From contig JAJNNQ010000129.1 in NCBI GenBank assembly GCA_027886175.1, positions 6,076,001-6,140,000 on the forward strand: a stretch of 64,000 nucleotides of DNA, in the 5' to 3' direction. The notes below the pieces were generated by a model. The model did no database searches. It had not been told where the DNA came from and saw only the letters and a list, made by a program, of their open reading frames with translations. The first letter of the stretch is position 1, and every line of letters starts with the position of its first letter. Positions 1-12,804 of this stretch are shown here, piece after piece. The stretch is from Phylloscopus collybita. Lineage: Eukaryota; Chordata; Aves; Passeriformes; Phylloscopidae. The position numbers and the translations under genes are program-made.

Positions 1-151
1 TATATATATAGAGAGAGAAGTCTATAAACCCCTTCAAAGGAATTCTTCCATGCTCTTCCCTGGGTGAATTTCCTTTGGTTTTGGCTCCCTGCTAAAGGAG
101 GGGGTGCTTTGGTTGCTCCTGCTCCCAGCTGTGCCAGTACTGGTGGCACTG

Positions 152-285
152 GGGGGATGTGAGAATGCTGCTTTCAGTGTGGGATGTTGAGGGATACAGC
201 TGCTGTGGGATGGTGAGGAATACACCTGTGAGGGATGCTGAGGTGTGGGACGATGGGGAGTACACCTGCTGAGGGATGCTGAGGA
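152..285 (+). repeat. Degenerate minisatellite
   Basis: GTGGGATG(T/G)TGAGG-type phrases followed by ATAC(A/C)(G/C)CTG and TGAGGGATGCTGAGG recur three to four times at about 26-40 bp spacing. Confidence 0.65.
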
Positions 286-396
286 GCAAACACCTTTCCT
301 GTATCCTAGGGAAGCCACCTTCAGCACTAGGAGGAAGGAAAAGTTCGTTTGAAAGATTTTTTTTGTTTTTGATTCTGCTGCTGCCTGCAAATTGCC

Positions 397-436
397 TTTT
401 TTTTTTTTTTTGTGTGTGTGTGTGTGTGTATGTGTG
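397..436 (+). repeat. T15 run and GT dinucleotide microsatellite
   Basis: T15 (397-411) is followed by (TG)n with one TA interruption. Confidence 0.95.
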
Positions 437-740
437 GGCTCACCAAATAAGGGTTCATTACCACGGGCTCACAAAACATAAATTCATTGGGTAGTGGTGC
501 TGTTATAAAACATTTTATTTTCATCTTTTGCTTTGTTTGGCTTCATCTGTGGAGAGAAACAAGCGGGTGCTGCTCCTCTGGCCCTGCAGCCACCGTGCTG
601 AGGTGTGGTTTTCTCACTCCTCCACACTGCTCTGCTGCCCACTCACTCTGAAAACATGGAATGGATTATTTCCAACATTTTAACTTTTGTGGAGATTTCA
701 AGGATCCCAAGGATCTGCTTCCAGTCTGAAGGGATTTGCA

Positions 741-1038
741 GAGGAGCTCGAGAGGGACTCGGTGTCAGGAGTGGCAGGATGAGGAGAATGGCTTCAAACA
801 GAAAGAGGGGAAATTTAGGTAGGATATTGGGCAGGAATTGTTCCCTGGGAGGGTGATTGTTCCCCTGGCGCAGGGTGCCCAGAGCAGCTGTGGCTGCCCC
901 TGGATCCCTGGAAGTGCCCAAGGCCAAGCTGGACAGGGCTGGGAGCAGCCTGGGACAGTGGGAGGTGTCCCTGCCCATGGCAGGGGTGGCACTGGATGGG
1001 CTTTAAGGTCCGTTCCCAAACCACTTTGGGATTCCAGG
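741..1038 (+). mobile_element. CR1 LINE 3'-end fragment
   Basis: It contains the hallmark order GGCAGGAATTGTTCCCTGGG, CAGAGCAGCTGTGGCTGCCC, CCTGGATCCCTGG, CCCATGGCAGGGG and a tail ACCACTTTGGGATTCC. The 5' end is truncated, as usual for CR1. Confidence 0.88.
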
Positions 1039-1436
1039 TTTCTCCCTGCTGGATGTGAGGTACTCACATGATGATTTCAAACACAAAAGAGGTTTAAGCT
1101 GTACCCGTGAATCATTTCTGGGTATTTGGAGGGAACATAACTTGGCATCTGGTGTAACTTTGCACCCACCCACCTGCTTGAGCACAGACAGGCTGGGGGA
1201 TGGCAGGGATCTCGTCTGGAGTCTCTGCCTCGCTTTTTCCAAAAATATTCACTTGCTTTGGCCTCTCCATGGTGCAGAGTTGCATCTTTGCTGGTGGCTG
1301 CTTTCCTTACACACGGCGGGGTTTGTGTGCTCCCGTCCCAAACTGAGCTGGGAAATCTCCGTGTCCATTCCTTCCCTGCAGAAATTCTTGTTCTGTTCAT
1401 AAATCCTCTTCATGAATTTAATTTGGTGAAGCTGCA

Positions 1437-1940
1437 GCTCGAGGGCTGTGTCCAGTTCTGGGCCCTCCTGGTCAGAGAGCCCTGGAGGGGCTGGAGCGTG
1501 TCCAGGGCAGGGAAGGGAGCTGGGGAAGGGGCTGGAGCCCCAGGAGCGGCTGAGGGAGCTGGGAAAGGGGCTCAGCCTGGAGCAAAGGAGGCTCAGGGGG
1601 GACCTTGTGGCTCTGCACAACTCCCTGCCAGGAGGGGATAGCCAGGGGGGGTCGGGCTCTGCTCCCAGGGAACAGGGACAGCACAAGGGGAAAGGGCCCC
1701 AAGCTGTGCCAGGGGAGGCTCAGCTTGGACAGCAGCAGGAATTTCTGCATGGAAAGGGTGCTCAGGCCTTGGCAGGGGCTGCCCAGGGAGCTTTGGAGTG
1801 CCCATGGCTGGAGGTGTGCAAGGAAGGGCTGGAGGTGGCACTGAGTGCTCTGGGCTGGGGACAAGGTGGGCATGGGGCACAGCTGGGACTCCATGGGCTG
1901 GGAGGATTTTCCAGCCTCAGGGATCCTGGGATTCTGTCAC
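1437..1940 (+). mobile_element. Young CR1 LINE 3' fragment (subfamily A)
   Basis: The copy is about 504 bp and ends GGGATCCTGGGATTCTGT. It begins with the CR1 block CTGTGTCCAGTTCTGGG. From 1529 on it differs from the copy at 32167-32589 at only about four positions, and it is also near-identical to the inverted copy at 57327-57708. Long open frames through it are chance frames. Confidence 0.92.
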
Positions 1941-3255
1941 TCCTGTGGCTGTGATGTGTGGGAAGTCTGTGGGGGAGTTCCCCTGGGCACATCCATCCAC
2001 ACTGAGCACAGCCCTGGCTTTGGGATGTTTATTCCACCTGCATTAAATCCATTCATTTCCCAAGGAAATGACCTAAGGCTGTCCTTAGGCATGGAGGAGT
2101 ACCCACACATGCAGTGCATCCCCAGGGAGGCTGGAATCACATCAGCTGCCTCTGCAGTGAGCAGGAGCTCACACAGAAATCTCTGCACTTCTGGGGGGAT
2201 GTTTGGCTGCCTGGTGACAAGGAGCAGCACAGCAAAATATGTTTGGGGCAGATTAAAGAGGGGGAAAAGAAATTAAGCTCTTTATGTGAACTAGGGGAAG
2301 GATTTATTCCGTGGAAATCCAGAGCAAGCTGCCAGAAATGTTGATTTCTCAGTTTTGAATAGGAACAAGAGGGTTCTTCATTATTTGTGAAAACAAAACA
2401 AAACCCTCCAGTCAAAAGTTGATTCTTTTGAATCATAGAAATCAGTGATCATTCCTGCAGCTTTAATGTAATGGGTTTTTTTTTAAAAAGCCCCAAAACA
2501 AGGCAATGTTTTCACAGCTTTGTTGGCCTCTGAGGCAAACCCTTCAGTGGCCCAGCTCGGATCAGCTTGTATCCACCCCAGCTCTGTGGGGAGAGGCAAA
2601 TCTTGTGTTCCTTCTGAGAATTCTCCTTTTTTTTCCATTGAAATGATTTGCTAACACAACACAAAAAGCCTGAATTTTTCAAAAAGCTGCTGAAAAGGGA
2701 GCCTGGATGGCTTGAGCAGTGGCTGGGACAGGAGTTTCTGTGCTTAAATTCTATTTTCTCTGGATGTGCAGTGAGCTCTGTGCCCTCGGGGGTTCCTGAT
2801 CAGAGGTGTGAAGTGGTTTTGTGGCTGTACAAGGCTTCTCCTTGCACATCCTGGAGCTCTTTTCCCACCAGCACTGTTTAAACCATGTGGATTTCTAGTT
2901 TGGAATAATTCTGCAGCCCAAGGCATCTGCTCTACTCGAGGAAGGTTAACATACAAGGGAACAGAGACAAAGGTCAAATCTAGATTAATTTTCTCCAGAT
3001 TCCAGAGGAAAAAAAGTGATTTTCCTCCCGTTTTTCTCCCTGGAGGAGAGTGGAGACCAAATTGCATCATGGAGAAGCTGTTTGCTTTTCCCTGGCTCAG
3101 AGGAGAGCAGGGTGCTGCTGAGGGCAGAGGGTTTCCCTTGGCCCTGAGGTCTGGGGTTGGGGCTGTGGGGAGGCTCTGGTCCCTCTTGGGGCCATCCCGA
3201 GTGTCCCTACACTCCGTGCTGGCTCACCCTCCATCTTCTGCTTCCAGGAAAACAG

Positions 3256-3628
3256 AATTCCAGGATGGCTTGGGAAGGGATCTTAAAGAGGCTCTGTCTC
3301 CACCCCACACTTTCCACTGCCCCAGGCTGCTCCAAGCCCCAAAGTCCAACCTGGCCTTGGGCACTGCCAGGGATCCAGGGGCAGCCACAGCTGCTCTGGG
3401 CACCCTGTGCCAGGGCCTGCCCACCCTCCCAGGGAACAATTCCTGCCCAATATCCCATCCATCCTTACCCTCTGGCAGTGGGAAGCCATTCCCTGTGTCT
3501 TGGCACTCCAGACCCTTGTCCAAAGCCTCTCTCCATGTTTTTTGTAGCTCTTGAAAGGCCACAATGAGGTCACCCCAAAGCTTCTCCTCTCCAGGCGAGG
3601 AGGACAATCCCAACTCTCCCAGCTGATC
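3256..3628 (-). mobile_element. CR1 LINE 3' fragment, inverted
   Basis: The plus strand reads the CR1 end in reverse complement: GGGAAGGGATCTTAAAGAGG, then CCCAGGCTGCTCCAAGCCCC, GGATCCAGGGGCAGCCACAG, AACAATTCCTGCCCAATATC, GGAAGCCATTCCCTGTG and CTTCTCCTCTCCAGG. Confidence 0.9.
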
Positions 3629-4195
3629 ACCTTGGTCAAACGTGATCCTTGAAATCCCAGGAGTCAGAGGCGAGAGGCTTTTGATCCATTCTTGCTGTCC
3701 AGAAGAGGCATTTCCTCGTTCTGTTTAATCTGCAGAAATGTCCATCTGTTGAACTCCTCTGCTCTGTGTCCAGCAGCGTCCTCCTGCCGTGCTCCAGGAG
3801 CTGCCGATGCCTCAGCGCGTGTCTGTGTCCGTGGCCATCCCTCAGCCCTGGGGCAGGAGCTGCTCCCAGCCCCCTGCATGGGCAGCACGAGGCACTGAGA
3901 CAGCTGAAGGGACACGCTCCATTTAGCAGCTGAGATTTGCTGAGCCCCTCTGAAATTGTTTTCTAAAGAGTTTTTATGGCGCTGTTCTGTTTTCGTCAGC
4001 AAAAAGTCACAGCGAGGAAAATCTTTCCCCTTGACATTTCCCACTGGCTTGTCTTTGCTGGGCAGGGCTTGGCAAAGGCCTTCAGAGCACAGCAGGGCTC
4101 AGCTTTGGCTGCACTTCCAACTGGGAAGTTCCAGCTCCAGCCTGAGGAAGGTTTGCGTTGGGTTGGGGCCCTCAGCACGAGAAAGGTGTGGATGT

Positions 4196-4639
4196 GTTGG
4201 AGCAGATCTACAGGAGGCCACAAAGATTCCTGAGGGATGGAGCAGCTCTGCTGGGAGGAAAGGCTGGGACAGCTGGGATCGTTCAGCCTGGAGAGGAGAA
4301 GCTCCCAAGAGGCCTCATTGCACCCTGAAGGAGCTGATGGGAAAGATGGAGAGGGACTTTCTACAAAGGCTGGAGAGACAGGGCACAGGGAATGGCTTCC
4401 CACTGCCAGAGGGCAGGGATGGATGGGATACTGGGCAGGAATTGTTCCCTGGCAGGGTGGGCAGGCCCTGGAATGGATCTCCCAGAGAAGCTGTGGCTGC
4501 CCCTGGATCCCTGGAAGTGTCCAAGTCCAGGCTGGGCTTTGGGGCTTGGAGCAGCCTGGGGCGGTGGAGGTGTCAAGGGTGGAGACTGGATGATCTTTAA
4601 ATGTCCCTCCCACCCCAACCATTCCATGATTCTGTGTTT
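4196..4639 (+). mobile_element. CR1 LINE 3' fragment
   Basis: It runs from GGAGCAGATCTACAGGAGG through TTCAGCCTGGAGAGGAGAAG and GGAATGGCTTCCCACTGCC to the tail CCAACCATTCCATGATTCTG. At 444 bp it is one of the longer copies. Confidence 0.9.
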
Positions 4640-5424
4640 TTATGGATGTGTGAGATCAGATGGAGACCACCTTCACTTGATAGGATCTCACAGTCCATTC
4701 TTTAGGACTAGGTCTGTCCTCCTGGCTGGATCTTCTCTGTTTGTATCTTCTTTTCATGACCTCTCCCTTTCCCTAAACATTTGGAATGTCACCAGTGACC
4801 CAGATGTCCAGGGTTGTCCCTTCCTATCTCTCTACATCCTCTGCTTACACTGAGGGGGTGCAAGAATCCAGCAGAAAACAAGCTATAAAAGGGCTGCATT
4901 TCTGATTCCTCTTGCAGAAAGTGCAGTTTTTACAAGAAAAATCCTCATTTTTCCTGGAATTACCCTCATTTTTCAAGTAGTCCCAAGCATGTGGGCAAGA
5001 GCGTGAGGAGTCTCTTGTCCCATCACTCTTCCTCATTGCTTAGATCCAGGAGAAAAAAAGCAAACAAACATTTTTGCAGCTCTGCTGCTTTACTTTTATT
5101 TTTCAATATTTTCAGACAGGAATATTGCATCCCTAGCTGGTGTGTGAAGGTGAGGCAAATAAACCTGGAGAGGAGTGTGAGGGGAATTCAGTTTTTTTGG
5201 GCTCTAAAAAATTTGTGTGGCTCTGCCCTGACCTCTTGGAAGATTGAAGAAAATCCTGGAGGAATCCTGACTTTTGTGCTGGACATGGAGGATCTGCTGG
5301 AGGAGTGTGAGGTGGGGGCAGTAATCCACAGAAATCTAAGGAATTATCCCCATTTTTATCACTGCTTCTTGATTTTTGGGTGTTGCTTTTTTCCACGTGC
5401 CTAAAACTGATGCTTTGCCAATCA

Positions 5425-5489
5425 AAAATCACAGAATTCCTGAGGCTGGAGAAGACCTCCCAGAGTCCAAGGTGTGCCTGATCCCCACC
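5425..5489 (-). mobile_element. Short CR1 3'-tail fragment, inverted
   Basis: ATCACAGAATTCCTGAGGCT followed by GGAGAAGACCTCCCAGAGTC is the reverse complement of a CR1 tail of the same group as 57327-57708. Only the last ~65 bp are present. Confidence 0.7.
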
Positions 5490-6513
5490 ATTTTTGGTGG
5501 GGTTTTTGGTGGGTTTTTGCAGGAATGAGCTGAATCCAGGGGGGAATTGTACTCAAAGAAATGCCAAGCTGGATGAAAAATTAGCCAGAAATAATGATAT
5601 ATAAATTATTAGTGAATTAGTGAATCGGCAGCAAGAAGCTCTTGAAGGAATATTTTGACCACAGCTTTGTGTAAATCCATATCAACTCCCACAATATCCC
5701 CAGGAAAAGCAGCTGTAATTTGGAATTATTGTCACTATTTTTCCATTAATTCAGCCAGGGAATTATTTGATCCTTTTGACAAAGGAAGATATGCTTGGCA
5801 AAATGATCTGGAGATGGAAATACACTGGCATTTCTTATTCTTTGGAGAGAAGTGGCTCACGCTTGTTTCCACCTCAGCTTTTGTTGGAGGTGCTGTGGAA
5901 TGTGGAGAAAAACAACCCCCAAATCCTTTCATTTCCCAGGGCTGATTTCCTGAAGGGTGACTGCAAAGATTTTTTTTTTTTTTTCTTTTCATCTCTTTTC
6001 TTGAAAGACTGAGGTAGCCAAACCTTTGTCATCTTCTCTGTTTTCCTGCAAATGAGAGCAGCACTGGGGTGGTTTTTTTGAAAGTGAATTTCTTTGTCTA
6101 CACTCAGAGACAAAGACCCGAGGAAAGGCCAGAACTCCCATCTGAGAAAGAGCCACGATAAATTTATTGTTGCAGGATCAAAAACTCCCTGTGTCTATAA
6201 ATAATAAACAGCCAGAAAAGCAGCAGAGATTTCTATAGGATCTTTAAATATCTCTAGGAAAGTCCTGGCAAGTTTTCTAATTAATTTTCCTTTTTTTAAA
6301 TGGAAATAAATACATTTTATACTTGCAAGCTCTGTGCCAGAACTGTACAAAAATGTGAGGGGAAACACAATCACAGCTTTCAGTTTGTTGTAAGTTCTTA
6401 ATTCCTGTGGAATGAGGCAGCAAATTCCGTGGAGTGTGTGTTCCATATAGAGAAGACATCCGTGGTAACTTGTGTTTTTAATTCAATTAATGTTTAATGA
6501 AGGGTATTAAAAC

Positions 6514-6531
6514 TTTTTTTTTTTTTTTTTT
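6514..6531 (+). repeat. Poly(T) tract
   Basis: Uninterrupted T18. Confidence 0.95.
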
Positions 6532-7149
6532 GGAGTTAAATTAGAGAAAAATACACCAATACCAACCTTGCTTTGAACTGGATAATTATAATTATGGAGA
6601 AGCTGAGGAATTTGAGAACACCCCTCTTTCTCATGAGCTGGATGAAACAGCACCAGTCAGAAGACTGGGAATATTCCCTAAATCCTGTGGGAAGGAAGCT
6701 GATCCCACCTGTGGCCAGAGGCAGGAAAACCCCTGGAAAGGCTGGAGCTGACTCTTCAGAGCTGAGATGCTCACCCCAGAACTCCTAGGTGTTCTCCCAG
6801 GGAATGTTTTCCTTCTGGAATATTCTCACCCTAATAAAGTCTGTGCCCTTGTTCCAGCTGGAATGGAAAGCAGGTTTTGGAATTTGGGATTTGTCTGCCT
6901 CATTCCTTGGAGGAGATGCTGCTGCTGTTGAGTAAATTGGGGTTCATTTCGCCTGAATCCAGCAAAATGTGCAAAGTCCTGGGCAAACCCTGAGGAGGAT
7001 TTGGGAAGAGCCTTGTTCTTCCCACCTGTGGCTTTTCCAGTCCTTTTGGGGTTTCCATCCCACAGTCAGGTCCCCAAAGTGCAGCTGGTTATTTTAAAAG
7101 CACTGTTTGATAATTGTAAAATTCATTTTTAACTTGATATAATACCGTC

Positions 7150-7402
7150 AGGGCCTGGAGGGACAGGGCAAGGGAGTGGCTTCAAGCTGGAAGAGGGCAG
7201 GGATGGATGGGATGTTGGGAAGCAATTCTTCCCTCTGAGGGTGGGGAGCCCTGGAATGGATTTCCCAGAGATCCAGGCTGCCCCTGGATCTCTGGAAGTG
7301 CCCAAGGCCAGGTTGGAGCAGCCTGGGATAGTGGGAGGTGCCCCTGCCTTGGCACTGGACGATCTCCAAGGTCTCTTCCAAGCCAAACCATTCCTTGATG
7401 CC
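7150..7402 (+). mobile_element. CR1 LINE 3' fragment
   Basis: The order is GGCTTCAAGCTGGAAGAGGG, GCAATTCTTCCCTCTGAGGG, CCCCTGGATCTCTGGAAG and a tail CCAAACCATTCCTTGATGCC. It has diverged from the young copies. Confidence 0.85.
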
Positions 7403-8138
7403 AGGGTTTAGGTCCAATCTCGTTTTCCAAGCTCTCACAGAGGTTACTGAGTAGGAACTTCCCAAATTCCCCTTCCTGTTGCACTGGGGGGATTGGGAGT
7501 TTTATTTCTGGCTGAGCTCGAAGTGCCTTTCCTTGGAGATTTTTGCTCTTCCTCTTCTTTTCTGACCAAGCTCCAGGCAAGGTGAGGTGGATTTGCCTTC
7601 TTGAGACACATTTGGAGACTGTAAAAATCCTAATTTTTTGTCCCTGTGGGATTTATTAGACACAGATGGGAATTCTTCCCATTTTTTGAGTCATTGCTGC
7701 ATTTGTTTCAAGACCACCAGCCTTGGATTTAAGAAATAATTGAGAACAATTAATGAAGTTTTCTGTGCAAGAAGATATTCGAGATACATACTTGTTTGAA
7801 TGATTTTTGGGACAGGAAGAGTCCAGGATTTAAAATATTGTAATGGTTTCTGTTGCTGGAATTCTCTGTTTAGGGAAGGCAAAGTGCAGCAAAATTTGAA
7901 TTTTCCTTTTTGATTCCCTTTTTTTTTCAGTAATAGCTGATATGAAAAAAAGGAAGCTCAAACTTTCAGGGTAGAATTCTAATTTTCTATTAAGCAGGAA
8001 TGGAAATCACCAAATTAAAATGTTTTTCCTTGACAAGGAGCTCTTATTGCTGAAATAAAAGCTTCTAATTTATTTTCCTGAGAGCAAATGCAGAGCTTCC
8101 ACTTTGATCTGCGGATCTGCAAGTCATTTTCCTGGAGG

Positions 8139-8156
8139 TTTTTTTTTTTTTTTTTT
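8139..8156 (+). repeat. Poly(T) tract
   Basis: Uninterrupted T18. Confidence 0.95.
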
Positions 8157-10060
8157 CATTTAATAACATTTCTTTTTCCCCACACTGCCTTAAAAGGAGA
8201 AAAAAAAATGGGGAAAACTGCCCTGGGGAAAAATCCTGAATTTTGGAGGTGAGCTTTCCATTTTTAATGGGCTAATCCAAGGGCTGTGGAAGGGATGGAG
8301 GCAGAAGGAAAGAAAAAAGGGGAAGCATTTTTCAGGTGAGAGTCATTGCAGAAGCTTTTGGGTTGATTAAACAAAATGAAGTTGCTGATGAGCTGGCATC
8401 ACACAGGGGATTTTTTTATTTTTTTGGGTTTAATTTTGTGTATTCTACAAATTTCAGGGATTTGGGCTGTGTTTTGGATAGCTCTTCACTTGGAATTAAA
8501 TGGATAATCACAGGAATATGTCTCAGGAGGAGAAGTTCACCCTTTTCTCAGGTTTTCCTGTCAGATGGTTTTTTTCCCTTGTTTATTTGTTGGCAACATT
8601 CATTAAAGTGTAATTTTTTCAAGTCCCTCAGTGGTGGGAATTGAAGGATGGGAATGCATGGATGGAATGGGGCGTGTGGGGAAAAGCTGGGGAGGTGGAA
8701 CCTGACAGGAAATAACAGGGTTGGGAGAGCTTTTGCTTTTGTATTTTAGAATTCCACACAAAAGTTTCTGAGGGAAGCAGATCAGCGCTGACAGTGTGAA
8801 TAACCAGCTTTTTTTTCCAGGAGAAAAGGAGATTATTTGTTTGTTCCAAACTGCTTGGGAGAAATTGCTGCACGTGACCATGACAGAAAACAGTTTTCAT
8901 TCCACTTGTGTAAATAACAGCTTCTGAACCTTGAGTTTTCCTGGGTGTTCATGGCAGTCAATATTCCCAGGGTGCCTTTTAGCTGGGCCATGTGGGGAGT
9001 ATCCATCAATATATGGAAAATATTCCCAGAAGTGGAGTTGGTGTGTGGATAGCAAAGGAAGGTGCTCCCTGACAGGAGGGGTTTGGCATCTCCCCTTATT
9101 AAAAACAACAAATAATAAATGTTTCTCCATGATGAATCCAAAAATGCCTGGAACCCATGGATATGCCACGTTATCCCAATCCCATCATTTCTCACCCAAA
9201 CACAGCAAGAAGCACAAATGCAGATCTCTCTTTTGGGTTCTTTCTCCCTGTGCTGTTCCAAGCTGTGTTTGATGGGGATTAGGGGAAGGTTGCCTTTCCG
9301 AATAAATCATCTGCCAGGGGCACAAACACTCCAAGAAACCCTGGCTCTGCCTCTCTGCACGAGAGCTGAAATCTCATGTAAGCCACAGTTTCACTTGTTC
9401 TTTTTTTTCCCCTTTGCTCAAATGTGTAGGAATTAATTGGAAGTCAGAATTTTCGCTGAGAGCTAAAACATGATTGGGTTCTTAATTATGATTTTTTTCC
9501 TCCCTCTCTCCATTTTGCTGCTAACAGCCCTCAGTGCTCCGGCACGTGGCTTTCAAAGACGCCTTCCCCTCCTTCATTTGCTCAGGAATCATTTTCCTCT
9601 GCTCCTGAGGTGCCTGGGATTGATTTTGAACAGCCTGGAATCCGTGGGAGCACGTTGGATTATTCCCACTGTGTTCTCCTAACATCCCTCTTGCTTTTTC
9701 TGTCCGGTTGTGTGGTGGAAAAGGGGATTAACCCCAAATATCCTCCTTTTTCCTTAAATCCCATGAGGGCTTTGCAGAGATCTGCCTGGGAAGCTGGCTT
9801 TCCATTGGAATTCCTCCTTTAGCTGGGCCATCAGGGTGGGAAGCAGGGGCTCAGCTCGTGCCTGATCTTCTTTGGGAATTTTCTTTCCTACTGGCAGCAC
9901 TTGGCAGCAAAGATGAAAGCTCTGCAGGTAGGAACACACAGCAACTACTCCCAGGTTGTTTGGCACCACCACAGCACTGCTGGGAATTTAGCCCAAGTGT
10001 CTTCCTTGTCAAAAGCCTCCCTTTTTTCCACTGAGGAGCACAGGAATGCTTGGTTTATTG

Positions 10061-10087
<27 letters not shown>
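10061..10087 (+). repeat. Poly(A) tract, A27
   Basis: Pure A27 with no recognisable retrocopy to its left and no flanking duplication. Confidence 0.95.
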
Positions 10088-10091
<4 letters not shown>

Positions 10092-10486
10092 CAAATATAA
10101 AATCCCTTCTAGAAGGGGAAGCTGCAGAGCAAAACCCCACTCTGGTTTTACAGGATGGAACTGCTCTGCTGGGATGGAAATTAGGACCAGTCTTTGGTTT
10201 CAGTTCAGGGAGTGCACTGAAAATTGGGGAAATTTTCAATTCCCAATCCCACTGATTTCTGGAAATACACTGGGAATACTTCTGGGCCTTTTGTTCATAT
10301 AAGAATGTATCTGATTTCTACCTTCGAAATGTCACTTGCACATGAAACCCTGGGATGTTCAGCCAAAGGGAGCTGGAATTTTGTTTTATTTCCATGGTGA
10401 CAGCCACTGCCTCTGCAGGTTAAAGTCAATCCAGCTGGTTTGTCTTGCACAACCTCCACCTCCACATGAGGAACTTCTTTTCCATG

Positions 10487-10661
10487 AGCCCTGGAACAGC
10501 TGCCAGGGGTGGGTGTGGAATCTCCCTCTCCCTGGATTCATTCCAAGCCCACCTGGAAGTGCTCCTGTGTCACCTGCTCCAGGTGACCCTGCCTGGGCAG
10601 GGGCTTGGACTGGATGATCTCCAGAGGTCCCTTCCAACCCAGCTCTCCTGTGATTCTGGGG
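10487..10661 (+). mobile_element. CR1 LINE 3' fragment, divergent subfamily
   Basis: TGGACTGGATGATCTCCAGA, then GGTCCCTTCCAACCC and TGTGATTCTGGGGG, form a typical CR1 3' end. The preceding 100 bp differ from the main group here. Confidence 0.75.
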
Positions 10662-11398
10662 GATTAAGCACAGATGAAGGCACATTCCCTTTAAACCCAG
10701 GGAAATCCAGCTCTCTGAGGTGACCATTTCATAAGGTCCAAGTCTTTAATCCTGTGATGATTCCCAGTGTTCCCAGTCCTGCAGCTTGGCCTCAGTACAA
10801 GACTTTTTGCCCTCAGTTCCTGCTGATGAATTTCCTTATCACAGACTCAAGGAAAAGAAATCCCACAGTTTTGTTTCCTGCATCATTGGCAACTGTTGAT
10901 GCAACCCATGTGGTTTTTTGCCCTGAGGAATTACCAGAGCAACTTTTTCCTCCCTTTGCTGTGGGAATATTGATTTTCCCCCAAGATGTCTGCTGTGGTT
11001 CTCACTGCAGCAGCACCTGGGCATGTGGAAGGGGTTTTGGTTGCAGAATCCTACAATGAGCGCACTGTTCAAACCTCCTCTGGCTGCTGAATCCAAGCCT
11101 TGCTCAGGAAAGGCTGCAGCAGCCTCCTGGAGAGCCTGAATAAAAAACCCTCTTTGCTTGACTGTGAAAGAAGCTTTCCTGGTTATGTGAGTGTCTCAGT
11201 GTAGGTGGAAAAAAGTCTGGACTTAAATATGTAATTAGTTCAAGAAGAAGATTATTTCTGGCAAGAGGAAAATAAGGGCCCTGTTATTTGAAGGTGTCTT
11301 TCTTTGGAGGAAATAAAAGCATTGGCTTTAGGTGCTTTTGGGTAAAGGCGGTGATGAATTTTGTTGCAAATGTGTGGGTTTGTAACAGCAGCAATTCC

Positions 11399-11738
11399 AG
11401 ACTGGTTTGGGTTGGAAAGGGACCTTAAAGACCATCCAGTGCCACCCCTGCCATGGGCAGGGACACCTCCCACTGCCCCAGGCTGCTCCAAGCCCCAAAG
11501 TCCAACCTGGCCTTGGACACTGCCAGGGATCCAGGGGCAGCCACAGCTGCTCTGGGCACCCTGTGCCAGGGCCTGCCCACCCTGCCAGGGAACAATTCCT
11601 TCCCAATCTCCCATCCAGCCCTGCCCTCTGGCAGTGGGAAGCCATTCCCTGTGTCTTGTCCCTCCATCCCTTGTCCATCTCCACCCTTCCTTTCTCCTTC
11701 AGGCACTGGAAAGTCCCAATCAGGTCACCCAAAGCCAG
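11399..11738 (-). mobile_element. CR1 LINE 3' fragment, inverted
   Basis: It starts GGTTTGGGTTGGAAAGGGAC, continues through GGGATCCAGGGGCAGCCACA and GGGAACAATTCCTTCCC, and ends in CAGGTCACCCAAAGCC. It is well preserved. Confidence 0.9.
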
Positions 11739-12718
11739 GAATGTCTTGTGTAAGGTGAGGGTGTTACAGAGCTGCTTCTTTTCTCTTTTCTTTTTCTCTG
11801 AGAGGCCTCAGGGTGCTTGGGAACACTTTGTGTTTGCTGGGAAGGAAACTGAGGGGTCTGAAAGTGTCTGGGTCTGGCCAGGAAATGCTTGGAAGCTGCA
11901 GTGCTGGTGAAGGGGAGCCTTAGGCAGCTCTTTCCCTGAAGTGTGATCTCAATTTGCCTAAAGTGCTCTTCTTTCTCTCTCTGCCAGAGTTGCTGCTGGT
12001 CCTTATCCAAGGCAGTGTGAGCCCTCAGAGGTGTTTGAAACTTTGGTCTCCCTGGTGTCCAGATATATTTTAGATGCCTTCATTCTCTTAAAGGCTCCAT
12101 TTCCACGTGGACACTTCTGCTGGGAAGTGTCTGCAGACCACACCTCATTAATTTGTCTAACTGCTTACATTTTAATGAAGATCAACAGCTCTGAGGGCAG
12201 GAGATCCCCTCCCCTTCTCCTCTGAAGGTGCTGGGAATGTTCCTGCTGTGTCCTGCTGCTTGAGTTCCTCAAGGATGGTGCTGTCCATGCTCCTGGGAGC
12301 TGTGGAGGTAAATCCCACACAGCTCTCGGAAAGGAATAAAATAAAGTGATAAACCCCCAAAAAATCTTGTCTCCTCAGCTGCACCAACATCTTCCTGTAG
12401 TGCTTTAAGAACAAAAGGGTGCTAACACTTCCCTCAGATTTGATCCCGCTTTTCCCACTGCCTCTGGAAGTGGTTTGGCACCGGGGTTTGGCCTCAGTTT
12501 GGGGCCCTGCAGAGTCACAGACGTTTTAGAGGTGTGGGATGGGTAATTTGGGTGTTTTTTGGGAGCTGTAGCAGTTTGGCACACAGGAGAATAAAGGCAC
12601 AGAAGGACATCTCCAGGCAATGTGTTTGAATCACTTCACAGTATCCTGGGATATCATCTTTGGAGGCAGCTTTCCAGATATTCAGGATCAGAAGGATGCT
12701 GATCTGGTTTTGGTGTTG

Positions 12719-12804
12719 TGGTTTGTTTTTTTTTTGTTTGTTTGTTTTTGTTTTGGTTTGTTTTGTTTGTTTGTTTTTGTTTGTTTTTATTTGTTTTTTC
12801 TTCT
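12719..12804 (+). repeat. (GTTT)n / (GTTTT)n low-complexity tract
   Basis: TTTG and TTTTG units fill about 86 bp. Confidence 0.95.

Noticed and set aside
397..436. GT microsatellite as Z-DNA promoter element
   Set aside because: Short, common and deep in an intron, with no other promoter sign nearby.
2808..3554. A 248-codon open frame
   Set aside because: Its second half is an inverted CR1 and its first half has no recognisable protein or splice context.
10061..10087. Poly(A) runs (also 45285-45321) as tails of processed pseudogenes
   Set aside because: No recognisable coding remnant lies upstream and no direct repeats flank them.
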